A DNA stretch of 64,000 bases from Siphonodentalium dalli (taxonomy: Eukaryota > Mollusca > Scaphopoda > Gadilida > Siphonodentaliidae): contig CP136069.1 of the NCBI GenBank assembly GCA_032622095.1, positions 40,710,194-40,774,193 on the forward strand. The letters are read 5' to 3'. This document shows positions 1 to 13,169 of this stretch, one piece after another. Made by a program: the position numbers and the translations under genes. The notes beneath the pieces are model-generated. The model saw only the letters and a list, made by a program, of their open reading frames with translations, was not told the origin of the DNA and searched no databases. Each line of letters opens with the position of its first letter. The stretch's first letter is position 1.

Positions 1-175
1 TTTCCACTACCAGCGGTCACACTCTCTACACATATGCATCAACTAATGTGGAGGGATATCTCTGTAGAGTGTCCTGGCACCTCGAAATTAGGTAGAAATG
101 ACAATTTATATGAAATCTCGACGAATATGTCGGGACCCGTGCTGACCTCGTGCTCTAGAAATCCAGCTGCGTGGG

Positions 176-3100
176 TTAAATTGTAATTAGGGCTGATGTG
201 TTGACCACAATGACATACCTGTTATGTTCGTGGGTTATTCGTGTGGAGTTTCCTGGAGCCCTAAAACGGGCCATAATAGCGATAATGTTCGGTTTTGTAC
301 ATAGACGTATTGAAGTCCGTGACGACCTGTTTTTACAAATTTCAACTGCGTGGGGTAGTTTTCCACTACCAGCGGTCACACTCTCTACACATATGCATCA
401 ACTAATGTGGAGGGATATCTCTGTAGAGTGTCCTGGCACCTCGAAATTAGGTAGAAATGACAATTTATATGAAATCACGACGAATATGTCGGGACCCGTG
501 CTGACCTCGTGCTCTAGAAATCCAGCTGCGTGGGGTTAAATTGTAATTAGGGCTGATGTGTTGACCACAATGACATACCTGTTATGTTCGTGGGTTATGC
601 GTGTGGAGTGTCCTGGAGCCCTAAAAACGGGCCATAATAGCGATAATGTTCGGTTTGTACATAGACGTATTGAAGTCCGTGATGACCTGTTTTTAACAAA
701 TTTCAACTGCATGGGGTGGTTTTCCACTACCAGCGGTCACACTGTCTACACATATGCATCAACTAATGTGGAGGGATATCTCTGTAGAGTGTCCTGGCAC
801 CTCGACATTAGTTAGAAATGACAATTTATATGAAATCTCGACGAATATGTCGGGACCCGTGCTGACCTCGTGTTCTAGAAATCCAGCTGCGTGGGGTTAA
901 ATTGTAATTAGGGCTGATGTGTTGACCACAATGACATACCTGTTATGTTCGTGGGTTATTCGTGTGTAGAGTCCTGGAGCCCTAAAAACGGGCCATAATA
1001 GCGATAATGTTCGGTTTGTATACATAGAAGTATTGAAGTCCGTGATGACCTGTTTTTACCAAATTTCAACTGCGTGGGGTGGTTTTCCACTACCAGCGGT
1101 CACACTATCTACACATATGCATCAACTAATGTGGATGGATATCTCTGTAGAGTGTCCTGGCACCTCGAAATTAGGTAGAAATGACAATTTATATGAAATC
1201 ACGACGAATATGTCGGGACCCGTGCTGACCTCGTGCTCTAGAAATCCAGCTGCGTGGGGTTAAATTGTAATTAGGGCTGATGTGTTGACCACAATGACAT
1301 ACCTGTTATGTTCGTGGGTTATTCGTGTGGAGTGTCCTGGAGCCCTAAAAACGGGCCATAATAGCGATAATGTTCGGTTTGTACATAGAAGTATTGAAGT
1401 CCGTGATGACCTACTTTTCCCAAATTTCAACAGCGTGGGGGGTTTTCCACTACCAGCGGTCACACTGTCTACACATATGCATCAACTAATGTGGAAGGAT
1501 ATCTCTGTAGAGTGTCCTGGCACCTCGAAATTAGGTAGAAATGACAATTTATATGAAATCACGACGAATATGTCGGGACCCGTGCTGACCTCGTGCTGTA
1601 GAAATCCAGCTGCGTGGGGTTAAATTGTAATTAGGGCTGATGTGTTGACCACAATGACATACCTGTTATGTTCGTGGGTTATGCGTGTGGAGTGTCCTGG
1701 AGCCCTAAAACGGGCCATAATAGCGATAATGTTCGGTTTGTACATAGAAGTATTGAAGTCCGTGATGACCTGTTTTTACCAAATTTCAACTGCGTGGGGT
1801 GGTTTTCCACTACCAGCGGTCACACTTTCTACACATATGCATCAACTAATGTGGAGGGATATCTCTGTAGAGTGTCCTGGCACCTCGAAATTAGGTAGAA
1901 ATGACAATTTATATGAAATCTCGACGAATATGTCGGGACCCGTGCTGACCACGTGCTCTAGAAATCCAGCTGCGTGGGGTTAAATTGTAATTAGGGCTGA
2001 TGTGTTGACCACAATGACATACCTGTTATGTTCGTGGGTTATTCGTGTGGAGTGTACTGGGGCCCTAAAAACGGGCCATAATAGCGATAATGTTCGGTTT
2101 GTACATAGAAGTATTGAAGTCCGTGATGACCTGTTTTTACCAAATTTCAACTGCGTGGGGTGGTTTTCCACTACCAGCGGTCACACTATCTACACATATG
2201 CATCAACTAATGTGGAGGGATATCTCTGTAGAGTGTCCTGGCACCTCGAAATTAGGTAGAAATGACAATTTATATGAAATCACGACGAATATGTCGGGAC
2301 CCGTGCTGACCTCGTGCTCTAGAAATCCAGCTGCGTGGGGTTAAATTGTAATTAGGGCTGATGTGTTGACCACAATGACATACCTGTTATGTTCGTGGGT
2401 TATTCGTGTGGAGTGTCCTGGAGCCCTAAAAACGGGCCATAATAGCGATAATGTTCGGTTTGTACATAGAAGTATTGAAGTCCGTGATGACCTACTTTTC
2501 CCAAATTTCAACAGCGTGGGGGGTTTTCCACTACCAGCGGTCACACTGTCTACACATATGCATCAACTAATGTGGAAGGATATCTCTGTAAAGTGTCCTG
2601 GCACCTCGAAATTAGGTAGAAATGACAATTTATATGAAATCACGACGAATATGTCGGGACCCGTGCTGACCTCGTGCTGTAGAAATCCAGCTGCGTGGGG
2701 TTAAATTGTAATTAGGGCTGATGTGTTGACCACAATGACATACCTGTTATGTTCGTGGGTTATGCGTGTGGAGTGTCCTGGAGCCCTAAAACGGGCCATA
2801 ATAGCGATAATGTTCGGTTTGTACATAGAAGTATTGAAGTCCGTGATGACCTGTTTTTACCAAATTTCAACTGCGTGGGGTGGTTTTCCACTACCAGCGG
2901 TCACACTTTCTACACATATGCATCAACTATTGTGGAGGGATATCTCTGTAGAGTGTCCTGGCACCTCGAAATTAGGTAGAAATGACAATTTATATGAAAT
3001 CTCGACGAATATGTCGGGACCCGTGCTGACCACGAGCTCTAGAAATCCAGCTGCGTGGGGTTAAATTGTAATTAGGGCTGATGTGTTGACCACAATGACA

Positions 3101-5600
3101 TACCTGTTATGTTCGTGGGTTATTCGTGTGGAGTGTACTGGGGCCCTAAAAACGGGCCATAATAGCGATAATGTTCGGTTTGTACATAGAAGTATTGAAG
3201 TCCGTGATGACCTGTTTTTACCAAATTTCAACTGCGTGGGGTGGTTTTCCACTACCAGCGGTCACACTATCTACACATATGCATCAACTAATGTGGAGGG
3301 ATATCTCTGTAGAGTGTCCTGGCACCTCGAAATTAGGTAGAAATGACAATTTATATGAAATCACGACGAATATGTCGGGACCCGTGCTGACCTCGTGCTA
3401 TAGAAATCAGGCTGCGTGGGGTTAAATTGTAATTAGGGCTGATGTGTTGACCACAATGACATACCTGTTATGTTCGTGGGTTATGCGTGTGGAGTGTCCT
3501 GGAGCCCTAAAACGGGCCATAATAGCGATAATGTTCGGTTTGTACATAGACGTATTGAAGTCCGTGACGACCTGTTTTTACCAAATTTCAACTGCGTGGG
3601 GTAGTTTTCCACTACCAGCGGTCACACTCTCTACACATATGCATCAACTAATGTGGAGGGATATCTCTGTAGAGTGTCCTGGCACCTCGAAATTAGGTAG
3701 AAATGACAATTTATATGAAATCACGACGAATATGTCGGGACCCGTGCTGACCTCGTGCTCTAGAAATCCAGCTGCGTGGGGTTAAATTGTAATTAGAGCT
3801 GATGTGTTGACCACAATGACATACCTGTTATGTTCGTGGGTTATGCGTGTGGAGTGTCCTGGAGCCCTAAAAACGGGCCATAATAGCGATAATGTTCGGT
3901 TTGTACATAGACGTATTGAAGTCCGTGATGACCTGTTTTTAACAAATTTCAACTGCATGGGGTGGTTTTCCACTACCAGCGGTCACACTATCTACACATA
4001 TGCATCAACTAATGTGGAGGGATATCTCTGTAGAGTGTCCTGGCACCTCGAAATTAGGTAGAAATGACAATTTATATGAAATCTCGACGAATATGTCGGG
4101 ACCCGTGCTGACCTCGTGCTCTAGAAATCCAGCTGCGTGGGGTTAAATTGTAATTAGGGCTGATGTGTTGACCACAATGACATACCTGTTATGTTCGTGG
4201 GTTATTCGTGTGGAGTTTCCTGGAGCCCTAAAACGGGCCATAATAGCGATAATGTTCGGTTTGTACATAGACGTATTGAAGTCCGTGACGACCTGTTTTT
4301 ACCAAATTTCAACTGCGTGGGGTAGTTTTCCACTACCAGCGGTCACACTCTCTACACATATGCATCAACTAATGTGGAGGGATATCTCTGTAGAGTGTCC
4401 TGGCACCTCGAAATTAGGTAGAAATGACAATTTATATGAAATCACGACGAATATGTCGGGACCCGTGCTGACCTCGTGCTCTAGAAATCCAGCTGCGTGG
4501 GGTTAAATTGTAATTAGGGCTGATGTGTTGACCACAATGACATACCTGTTATGTTCGTGGGTTATGCGTGTGGAGTGTCCTGGAGCCCTAAAAACGGGCC
4601 ATAATAGCGATAATGTTCGGTTTGTACATAGACGTATTGAAGTCCGTGATGACCTGTTTTTAACAAATTTCAACTGCATGGGGTGGTTTTCCACTACCAG
4701 CGGTCACACTGTCTACACATATGCATCAACTAATGTGGAGGGATATCTCTGTAGAGTGTCCTGGCACCTCGACATTAGTTAGAAATGACAATTTATATGA
4801 AATCTCGACGAATATGTCGGGACCCGTGCTGACCTCGTGTTCTAGAAATCCAGCTGCGTGGGGTTAAATTGTAATTAGGGCTGATGTGTTGACCACAATG
4901 ACATACCTGTTATGTTCGTGGGTTATTCGTGTGTAGAGTCCTGGAGCCCTAAAAACGGGCCATAATAGCGATAATGTTCGGTTTGTATACATAGAAGTAT
5001 TGAAGTCCGTGATGACCTGTTTTTACCAAATTTCAACTGCGTGGGGTGGTTTTCCACTACCAGCGGTCACACTATCTACACATATGCATCAACTAATGTG
5101 GATGGATATCTCTGTAGAGTGTCCTGGCACCTCGAAATTAGGTAGAAATGACAATTTATATGAAATCACGACGAATATGTCGGGACCCGTGCTGACCTCG
5201 TGCTCTAGAAATCCAGCTGCGTGGGGTTAAATTGTAATTAGGGCTGATGTGTTGACCACAATGACATACCTGTTATGTTCGTGGGTTATTCGTGTGGAGT
5301 GTCCTGGAGCCCTAAAAACGGGCCATAATAGCGATAATGTTCGGTTTGTACATAGAAGTATTGAAGTCCGTGATGACCTACTTTTCCCAAATTTCAACAG
5401 CGTGGGGGGTTTTCCACTACCAGCGGTCACACTGTCTACACATATGCATCAACTAATGTGGAAGGATATCTCTGTAGAGTGTCCTGGCACCTCGAAATTA
5501 GGTAGAAATGACAATTTATATGAAATCACGACGAATATGTCGGGACCCGTGCTGACCTCGTGCTGTAGAAATCCAGCTGCGTGGGGTTAAATTGTAATTA
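176..5600. repeat. 11-dimer (~3967 bp) duplication within the satellite
   Basis: Units from about 176 to 1820 match those from about 4143 to 5787 with an offset of 3967 bp, i.e. eleven 360-bp units, including private changes: the stop-generating gtgtgtagagtcctgg at 963 and 4930, and gacattagttag at 804 and 4771. The match weakens after about 1827/5794. This is a larger unequal-exchange or conversion step laid over the 3-dimer repeat. Confidence 0.82.
1260..3421. repeat. 3-dimer higher-order repeat, two copies of ~1081 bp
   Basis: Three consecutive 360-bp units (1260-2340) are repeated almost base for base at 2341-3421, an offset of 1081 bp. Variant bases that separate neighbouring units (for example cctacttttccc at 1410 and 2491) recur only at this spacing. 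Neighbouring single units are less alike than units three apart, the usual definition of a higher-order repeat. Confidence 0.88.
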
Positions 5601-6525
5601 GGGCTGATGTGTTGACCACAATGACATACCTGTTATGTTCGTGGGTTATGCGTGTGGAGTGTCCTGGAGCCCTAAAACGGGCCATAATAGCGATAATGTT
5701 CGGTTTGTACATAGAAGTATTGAAGTCCGTGATGACCTGTTTTTACCAAATTTCAACTGCGTGGGGTGGTTTTCCACTACCAGCGGTCACACTATCTACA
5801 CATATGCATCAACTAATGTGGAGGGATATCTCTGTAGAGTGTCCTGGCACCTCGAAATTAGGTAGAAATGACAATTTATATGAAATCACGACGAATATGT
5901 CGGGACCCGTGCTGACCTCGTGCTGTAGAAATCCAGCTGCGTGGGGTTAAATTGTAATTAGGGCTGATGTGTTGACCACAATGACATACCTGTTATGTTC
6001 GTGGGTTATGCGTGTGGAGTGTCCTGGAGCCCTAAAACGGGCCATAATAGCGATAATGTTCGGTTTGTACATACACGTATTGAAGTCCGTGATGGCCTGT
6101 TTTTACCAAATTACAAACTGCGTGGGGTGGTTTTCCACTACCAGCGGTCACACTGTCTACACATATGCATCAACTAATGTGGAGGGATATCTCTGTAGAG
6201 TGTCCTGGCACCTCGAAATTAGGTAGAAATGACAATTTATATGAAATCTCGACGAATATGTCGGGACCCGTGCTGACCTCGTGCTCTAGAAATCCAGCTG
6301 CGTGGGGTTAAATTGTAATTAGGGCTGATGTGTTGACCACAATGACATACCTGTTATGCTCGTGGGTTATTCGTGTGGAGTGTCCTGGAGCCCTAAAACG
6401 GGCCATAATAGCGATAATGTTCGGTTTGTACATACATGTACATGTACATATTATCAAAAAAGTATGCCATTCAGATGTTTTACTGTTACGTGTACATAAA
6501 TTTGAACCGTGATAGCTTAGTTCCT

Positions 6526-6896
6526 TTAACCCTTTACCCAACAGAACGGCCCTGTGCCAGTGCATTCTCTTATATATGCGAGTCGACCATAGGTCGCCTC
6601 GCATATATAAGAGAATGCATTGGCTTAACACATATTAAAAACGATAAAATTGTTAAAGAATGTAAGAAAAAATGGTAAATGCATTATCTTATACATGCGA
6701 GGCGACCTATGGTCGACTCGCATATATAAGAGAATGCATTGGCACAGGGCATAACTGTAACCATCACAATGTGGTCAATGAACCGGTTCCAATGATATCC
6801 ATATTTGTATGGTGTTATTGAGACAGACCGAAGATATTTTAGGCTGTTGAAGCTTTATTTGGGCGTTTTTGGCCGCTGTGTTGGGTAAAGGGTTAA
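6526..6896. mobile_element. piggyBac-like MITE with paired hairpins (copy 1)
   Basis: A 371 bp non-autonomous element flanked by TTAA on both sides, with terminal inverted repeats CCCTTTACCCAACAG at the left and its complement at the right. TTAA duplications and CCC-starting ends are the hallmark of piggyBac transposons. Inside are two long hairpins (6556-6624 and about 6678-6744) with arms built on gcattctcttatatatgcg. There is no ORF. This copy is more diverged than the near-identical pair at 30,176 and 44,064. The transposase source is not in the window. Confidence 0.8.
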
Positions 6897-7773
6897 TATG
6901 TCTTTAAAGATGAGGCCATGTGACCAATTTTGAATAGGCATTTCCATGCAAATCTCCGCAACAAAAGTTACAGTTGAAAATAATTCTGGGCGTGACTTTG
7001 GGCGGTATTGAACAATACATATTTATCCATCTGGTTTGCTTGGAATATATACTATTAGAAATTTGGTATATTTATTTATGATTTTTATATAGATTTTTTT
7101 AATGTTTTAATTCCAGAAAAAAAATTCTCAAAAATAATAATTCTCAACCGCAGCCGCCAGTTAAATATTATGTGTGTTTAATGATAGGGCTGCTTTGGTG
7201 CCCAGACAACTGCTTCATTTATAACTTTTGCTGCCAAATTTGCATGGAAATCCCCATTCAAAATTGGTCACTTGACATCCCCCCACCACCCCCCCCCCCC
7301 CCCCCCACCCCCCGCAGCCTTTAAACCGGATTAAACGATACGAGCCAAATAATAAGTTTGAAAGTTTGGTCCTCTTCAAACTTCAAAGTTTCATAAGCAT
7401 TTTATTTAAATTTATGCATTGATGATTTAAGTTTCATAAAAATTATGATCGTAATTCTTATCGGAAAATCATAGTGTCACCACGGGAACTTGGCAAATTC
7501 TATGGTAAATTAGCAAATTAAGAGCAAAAAATGGGGTTGACCCATGAAAAAACACCATAGTATGACGGTTATTAGTTACGATATTGATGCTAATTGAAGG
7601 GTGTTGAGCCGTAAAAATACTACGGTCTGACAATTACTGGCTACAGTCTTCCAGTTACTTTAACGGTTTTTTACAGTGGAATATGCTACGGCCTAACCGT
7701 ATACGTTCCATGTTTGGCAGCGCGGTTTGACACAGTTAAACTAACGGGTATTTTTCTATCAGTGTAAGTATTG
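6897..7773. other. No gene seen; AT-rich with a C-rich tract
   Basis: I see no coding sequence. The stretch is AT-rich apart from a nearly pure C tract at about 7278-7314. Short A-rich runs near 7125 and 7640 have no recognisable element ends. Confidence 0.6.
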
Positions 7774-7871
7774 TTAGGCCAATGTATTCCGTTATATATG
7801 CGAAGCTCATTAAGGAAGACTAGCATATATAAGAGAATGCATTGCCCAGGGTTCTCGCAAAATTTCAGGAC
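7774..7871. repeat. Fragment of a hairpin MITE related to 37,037-37,284
   Basis: Contains a degenerate hairpin (arms ttatatatgcga and agcatatataagagaatgc) followed by cagggttctcgcaaaatttc, which closely matches the right part of the 248 bp element at 37,037. The left terminus is missing, so this is a truncated relic. The 65-codon ORF on its reverse strand is incidental. Confidence 0.55.
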
Positions 7872-7952
7872 TAATGGTGACACGTGAATTATGAAATTAA
7901 AGGCCCACTTAATTTTCGAACTCCAAGATCACATTATTTCAAATATATGCCA

Positions 7953-8877
7953 TCTACTATATATTTTGGGACTTCTGTCTGTCTGTTTGTTTGTTGTTTG
8001 TCTGTTAGCTATGGCCGGGAAAACTGCCGGGCGGATTTAGCCCAAACTTCCTATCTGAGGGTAAAATCACAGATGGAATGTCATCGCACCGCTTCTGAGA
8101 ACGTCAGAGCACTCATTCTCCAATCCCCCGCCACCGCAATGGGTAGTTCATGGGTTAATCGCGTGATAGTTAAAGAGCGTTCGTATCCGCAGTGTCGTTG
8201 ATAAAGAGCGTGTTTGTGTCCAGACATGAGCGTGTTGTGTCTGTGTACAGACATGAGCGTGTTGTGTGATTCTGTGTTCGTTCTTAGGGGCTCCTGTGAA
8301 TGGGGGAGATTTTCATCGGGTCAGTTTTTCCGCCCGAGGTGACCTTCACCTTGAAATGGGTACCCACAAATGATCTAATATATATTTTGGGACTTCTGTC
8401 TGTTTGTTTGTCTGTTAGCTATGGCCGGGAAAACTGCTGGACGGATTTCGACGAAATTTGATACCTACAGGTAATTTTGTCCAGGAAGTGTTTTGGACGG
8501 GTCAAATCGTGACTCCGGCCTGACCTTGACCTTTAAAAGGGTCAATTCAAGGTCAAATCGGGTAAAACGGACGGATTTCGACGAAATTTGATACCCATGG
8601 GTACTTTTGTCCGGGGAGTGTTTTGGACGGGTCAAATCGTGACCCCAACCTGACCTTGACCTTCAAAATGGTCAATTCAAGGTCAAATCGAGTAAAACCT
8701 GACGGAACTCGACGGGTACTTTTGTCGGGTACTTTTGTCCGGGGAGTGTTTTGGACGGGTCAAATCGTGACCTCGACCTGACCATGACCTTCAAAATGGT
8801 CAATTCAAGGTAAAATCGCGCAATTCGCCGAAAAGCAGAGGGGAAACAGCCCGGACGAAGTCGGGTCCACCAGCTAG
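7953..8877 (+). mobile_element. Non-autonomous Helitron with a nested second 5' end
   Basis: The 5' end reads TCTACTATATATTTTGGGAC after a host A. The 3' end carries a GC-rich imperfect hairpin (cccggacgaagtcggg), eight spacer bases and CTAG at 8874-8877 followed by T. That is the Helitron signature: 5'-TC, hairpin, CTRR-3', inserted between A and T. A second near-identical 5' end begins at 8374, so a shorter 504 bp Helitron (8374-8877) seems to sit in, or be fused to, an older one. The interior repeats TGACCTTGA/TCAAGGTCA modules. No Rep/helicase is encoded. Related minus-strand copies lie at 19.5-27.1 kb. Confidence 0.8.
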
Positions 8878-9847
8878 TAGTATATATAATGTGAAATAGG
8901 AAGTTCCATAGCATTGTTTTGTCAACTTATCCGTGTAATAAGCTGTAAACATGTTGTTTTTGTTGAGGTACGGACGTGTTTTCTGTGCTTAAGTTTCATC
9001 TACAAAGTACTACAAAGTTTATTATTATCACTGGAAGGGGAATAACTCTATATCTTAGTTTGAATTATGTTGCATTCTGGGAGCGAGACGGGGAAATGTT
9101 TCTATGATTTCAGGTATATTTTATTACTCTATGGGCACCTTCTGTGACACAGACGTTCCAAATGGTGATGAATGATAGTATATTATATTATATGTTATGT
9201 CATAGATTGTTATTAAAACCGTATATCAAGGCACCATAAAAACTTATTGGTGACTCGAAAATTAAATACGCCTTTCATGTTGCCAACAATGATATTCTTT
9301 ATTAATTAGATAAGACATTTTTGCCCAGAACGGACTGTTATCGAGCTGTGTGAATATCTCTTCAATTTGCCCTAAAACCGAGCGATATAGTTCTGTGACA
9401 TTACCAATCCGATTAATATATTGTTTTACAATATCACCATGTGTCGTAACTCTACATCACTGCTAAATAATGTACAGATATAAATTTTAGGATGTCATTC
9501 ATTTGAAAGAGTTGCAATCTTACACTGCTACTAAGATGCTATCTAATTAACAAATATGGTATATTTGGTTCATTTCATATTATATGCCTGATGTCAGCCA
9601 TCGGTTACCTCTGGTTGGTATCGGACCTCATATCAATCGTAATTATATAGACATACACAGAGATAACTATATGTACCGGTACTGTTTTTAATTATCAAAG
9701 TAAGATTGTGTATATCATTTTTATAATCTTTTTGAAAACATGCAAAACGACCGCGACGAAGATGAAGCAATTTTCACAACGCAGAGTTCGTTTAAAGACC
9801 GGAACAAACAACCTTTTTCCTTGACTGAGATATCATTTACATTTTAG
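8878..9847. other. No gene recognised (intergenic or intron)
   Basis: AT-rich sequence with no convincing ORF or repeat ends. If the exon at 9848 is real, an upstream exon with the signal peptide should lie here or further left. I looked for an ATG-hydrophobic segment-donor arrangement and found none whose phase fits. Confidence 0.4.
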
Positions 9848-9880
9848 GAGCTGCGACAGTGTTAGGCGGGCAGCAAACTG
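9848..9880 (+). CDS. Candidate 33-nt microexon of the receptor-like gene
   Basis: A 33-nt segment preceded by a pyrimidine-rich acceptor (catttacattttag) and followed by a consensus donor (gtaagt). Read so that it ends in phase 1 it translates AATVLGGQQT plus the first base of a codon. This joins without a stop to the exon at 16,430, which opens in phase 1 and continues VSPDADVHIF. The exon is symmetrical (phase 1-1). The composition suits the short segment after a signal peptide. Support is only the splice sites and the phase; a chance AG...GT pair is possible. Confidence 0.3.
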
Positions 9881-12800
9881 GTAAGTTACTTTTAGTTAGA
9901 TGAAATCATTATCTTAATTAGCCCCCCTCCCCCCACTATTATTTCAGATGGCATTTCCGGTATCCATCACCCAACTGTACCATCATTCATTTAACTAAAC
10001 AAAACGCCCAACGCCTGCATGGCCAGATATATTCACTGAAAATGTTGTTCAATTTCGTTTGCCCAATTGCTCACCCTTCCCATGAAACCATCCGCTTCAA
10101 ATTCTGAGAAACTGCAAAGATTAAAATGTTCTTACTGATATATCTAGCTTTCAAGTTGTAGGACAATTCCGACCGAACGCCCATTGTGGGAAATATGCCA
10201 ACTCATGACGATTTAAATCTACAATAGTCTTTGTCAAAACAAAAACAAAATATTGTACTCTAAATATATTGGTTGGGGAAATAGGTATTGCATAAAATAT
10301 TCAACTAAGTTATTGGAAATTACAAATGTTAAACAGTTTGTCCTAAATTGAGAGGGGAGACACGGGGGAACTGACACCCAATCCCCTGTCAATATGTACA
10401 TCCCTTTTTGCACACAGTTTACCATAATTGTTCCAACTCAAGTTATCCCATACTTGAATATCCTCACTGACAGGTACATAACAAGAAGGGCGTCAGGGCT
10501 GCCTACCCCAGAAATTTTGACAAAATATTGCAACAGTTGTGAATTTCATGGCTGCCACGTCATTAAGAGGGACGTGAAGTGGCAACATTTAAATGGGGAA
10601 TTCAATGTTAATTTTCAAGACAAGATTACTCAATATTTACAACCCGTAGAATAATATGTAATGCCCTGTTGGAATGTTTGAGCATTTACCAAGTGACAAC
10701 GCAAAGCACATTTTTCATTTTATGTTTTGTTATTGACATTTGATGGAAATATTATAAACAATGATAAACAATTGTGACCTACTTTTTAATAATGTCCGAT
10801 AATATCCAGCCTGGGATGAAAATCAAAATTCCGCTTTGCGTTGTCACTAGATAAGTCTTCAAACTTTCCAAAAAGGTATGATATGGTCACCTGCGCTTTG
10901 TAAGGTTTGAGCACTTTATCTCCCTCTTAATTGGAAATTTCAGACCAATCGCATGTCTTTTTATGATAGTTTGATGTTCCAGCTATTACCCCTGCTAAAT
11001 ACAGTTCCGAGCACGGGATGGGTGAAAATAGAACACTGATAATAGATTATCCACACAGTTTTTATTTGTTAAACACACCAGTCGACGTCATCATGCAATC
11101 AAAGCAGGATGACACAAATATAAATAACACCATACAATATAAACAATCACATAAACAGGAAAGTTCGTGCTGACAAGACAGCGATTAGTTAATAGTTTTA
11201 TAGAAAGATACTCAGAGGCGGAGAGTGGGAGTTTTTAATTTTAATAATTAGGATTGTTAGTGTATTATATCAGAAACATGGCGAATACAATATTTCAATC
11301 ACTGCTACAAAACCAGTATGTAGTGAAAAATTTCTTACTTTCAATTCGTATTGTTCGCAGATTTAGTTTTCGGCTTGTTCGGTTCAAGAATTATTATTAC
11401 AGGGACCCTCTAACTCATGATTTATACTGATTTAATGTTTCCATTCGGGCCTATAATATCGAACAACACAGAATAGTTTATACTATTAACATGACATTAG
11501 CACATAAAACACAAACAAACATACAGGTTTTCACCCTTGCACATGCATCCTAACCCAAAAGATGGTGCATTTGCCGGTATGTTCAATGCGAAGTATATCA
11601 TCCGCATCTTTGACATCCCAAATCTGGTTTGGCGACATCTCATCGCAGGATCGATCCGCAGCTTTGACACCAGAAATTATGGTGGGTACCCACACTTGGT
11701 CGCGGATAGTATTTTTGCGGACCGCTCTGTAGGCTAGACATTTGTATGGCTCATTAAACATATATTTTTCTATTGATACACGAATTATCCACCGTCAATG
11801 GCTGATAATTATGTTTCAAACGAACTACCTAACGTCAAAAAGTTTTTCTACTATTTATGATAAAATCGGAAATGAGCCGGCATTTCCATTATAGTTATCG
11901 GGATGAGAGCAAGCTATATATGGTCGCTATCCCATTGAGGGAACCTTCCGCTTTACGAAATTATGTTTTGAATAGTGGATATCACTATTCAACTGGGAGA
12001 TATATAGATTCATCTGAGGGAAGATATATTCATTTATCAAAACCGCATTGTCTGTTTTGGCGATACCTTCCGTTTTGGCGATACCACGTACACGGGGGGG
12101 GGGGGGTATAGAGAAGCGATTAAGTTATTCTTATCGTTTCTGAAATATTGTTAATGTTCACGGTCGCTAGAACTGTGTCACTAAATGCAGACGTGTTGTT
12201 TAAGTTGTTATATTTAGACGGACATGGATTTGACCTGGAACTATAAGGTGACAGCCAATCGCAAAGATGTTTTGAATAATTGACCAATCAAGTCGACGGA
12301 AGGTGCTAAGATATTAAAGTGATGTGAAACACTCCAGTAGGTGATCAAATATAAATGGAGAATAATCTTGTTCAAAGTAGTAATTTTTACAAATATTATA
12401 TCCAAATTGACAACACACAACGTCATTCTTATATATTAATTAAATGCAGTCAATCTCGATGGCGAAATCGTTTTCGTTAGTTTATCGATATATGCGTCCC
12501 GAATCGAGTAGTAATTATTTACAATTGAGCGTAGTTCAGACGATGTTTTTTATGGAGTGGTACGGTCGATTTTCTTCAGATTGTCGGCGATGTTAGTAAA
12601 ATGCTACATTCCCCCAGTTGGCATAGCGTTTTGTTACTAACTGATCAGTTTCACGCACCCGAACAAGTACATAATATGTCTTTAAATAATTACACTTGGA
12701 GTTATGAACTGCATGATGCCCACTATAAGGCGTAATTAAGTCAATGATTTGTTCTAGTCTGCGTGAACCCAGACTACCGGACAGCTATACGCGCGTATAA

Positions 12801-13165
12801 AGGTACTTAGTCCGATCAGAGGGTCCCCATATCATCAAGATACAACAACATCAACATTTCTTCAAAATATGCTTTAGTTATCAGAATCGATTAATTGCAA
12901 CAACATTATGCTAACCACTGTCAGCTATGGTATCACATTCCCAAAACGTGTTATTTATCAACATTTTGTTCAACGAAATATGGCCGTATTATCACTTGAG
13001 TATTCACGAAATTTTGCCGTATTACCACTTGTTTTTAGAGTTATCCATCTTCATCCACAATGTTGATCGAGACCATCCGTTTGACGGCGTGTTTCTGGGC
13101 CACAAATAATTGAAATAACAAACTTCAAAAATCGATATCTGATCACTCTGAGCTTTGATGGTGTT
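9881..13165. other. Probable intron; no gene recognised
   Basis: About 3.3 kb with no recognisable coding sequence. ORFs of 60-86 codons at 10,394, 11,531 (both strands), 11,857 and 12,927 match no family I know and show no splice context. A pure G tract lies at about 12,094-12,107. One small inverted-repeat element at 10,691 is listed separately. If the flanking exons belong together, this is intron. Confidence 0.45.
10691..10848. repeat. Small element with terminal inverted repeats
   Basis: AAGTGACAACGCAAAGC at 10,691 is matched by its reverse complement, GCTTTGCGTTGTCACT, at 10,833-10,848, enclosing about 125 bp of AT-rich DNA. No clear target-site duplication is visible. It may be a MITE of about 158 bp or a fortuitous inverted repeat. 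Confidence 0.4.
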
Positions 13166-13169
13166 ATAT

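Larger units (their letters stand above)
1..6430. repeat. Satellite array, ~360 bp unit, about 18 copies
   Basis: A unit of about 360 bp repeats head to tail from the first base; the landmark ttaaattgtaattag recurs near 178, 539, 899, 1261, 1621, 1981 and so on to about 6309, 18 times. Copies differ by scattered substitutions and single-base indels. Each unit is itself an old dimer of ~180 bp: the boxes gagtgtcctgg and ctgcgtggggt occur twice per unit about 180 bp apart. ORFs of up to 113 codons recur only because 360 is divisible by three; they stay open in several frames and on both strands and break at indels, so I do not call them genes. The array decays at about 6430 into acatgtacatgtac. 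It is truncated by the window start, so its full length is unknown. A centromeric or heterochromatic role is inference. Confidence 0.97.

Noticed and set aside
198-6226. Series of 76-113 codon ORFs in the first 6 kb, on both strands
   Set aside because: They recur with the 360-bp satellite, are open in more than one frame and on both strands, and break at single-base indels. No start context or codon bias stands out.
8950-8966. Short ATG-hydrophobic segment as signal-peptide exon 1
   Set aside because: MLFLL followed by a possible donor ends in phase 2 and cannot join the 33-nt exon in the frame required.
11531-11761. Overlapping ORFs on both strands at 11.5-11.8 kb
   Set aside because: No domain recognised, no splice sites or tail, and open on both strands, which suggests chance.
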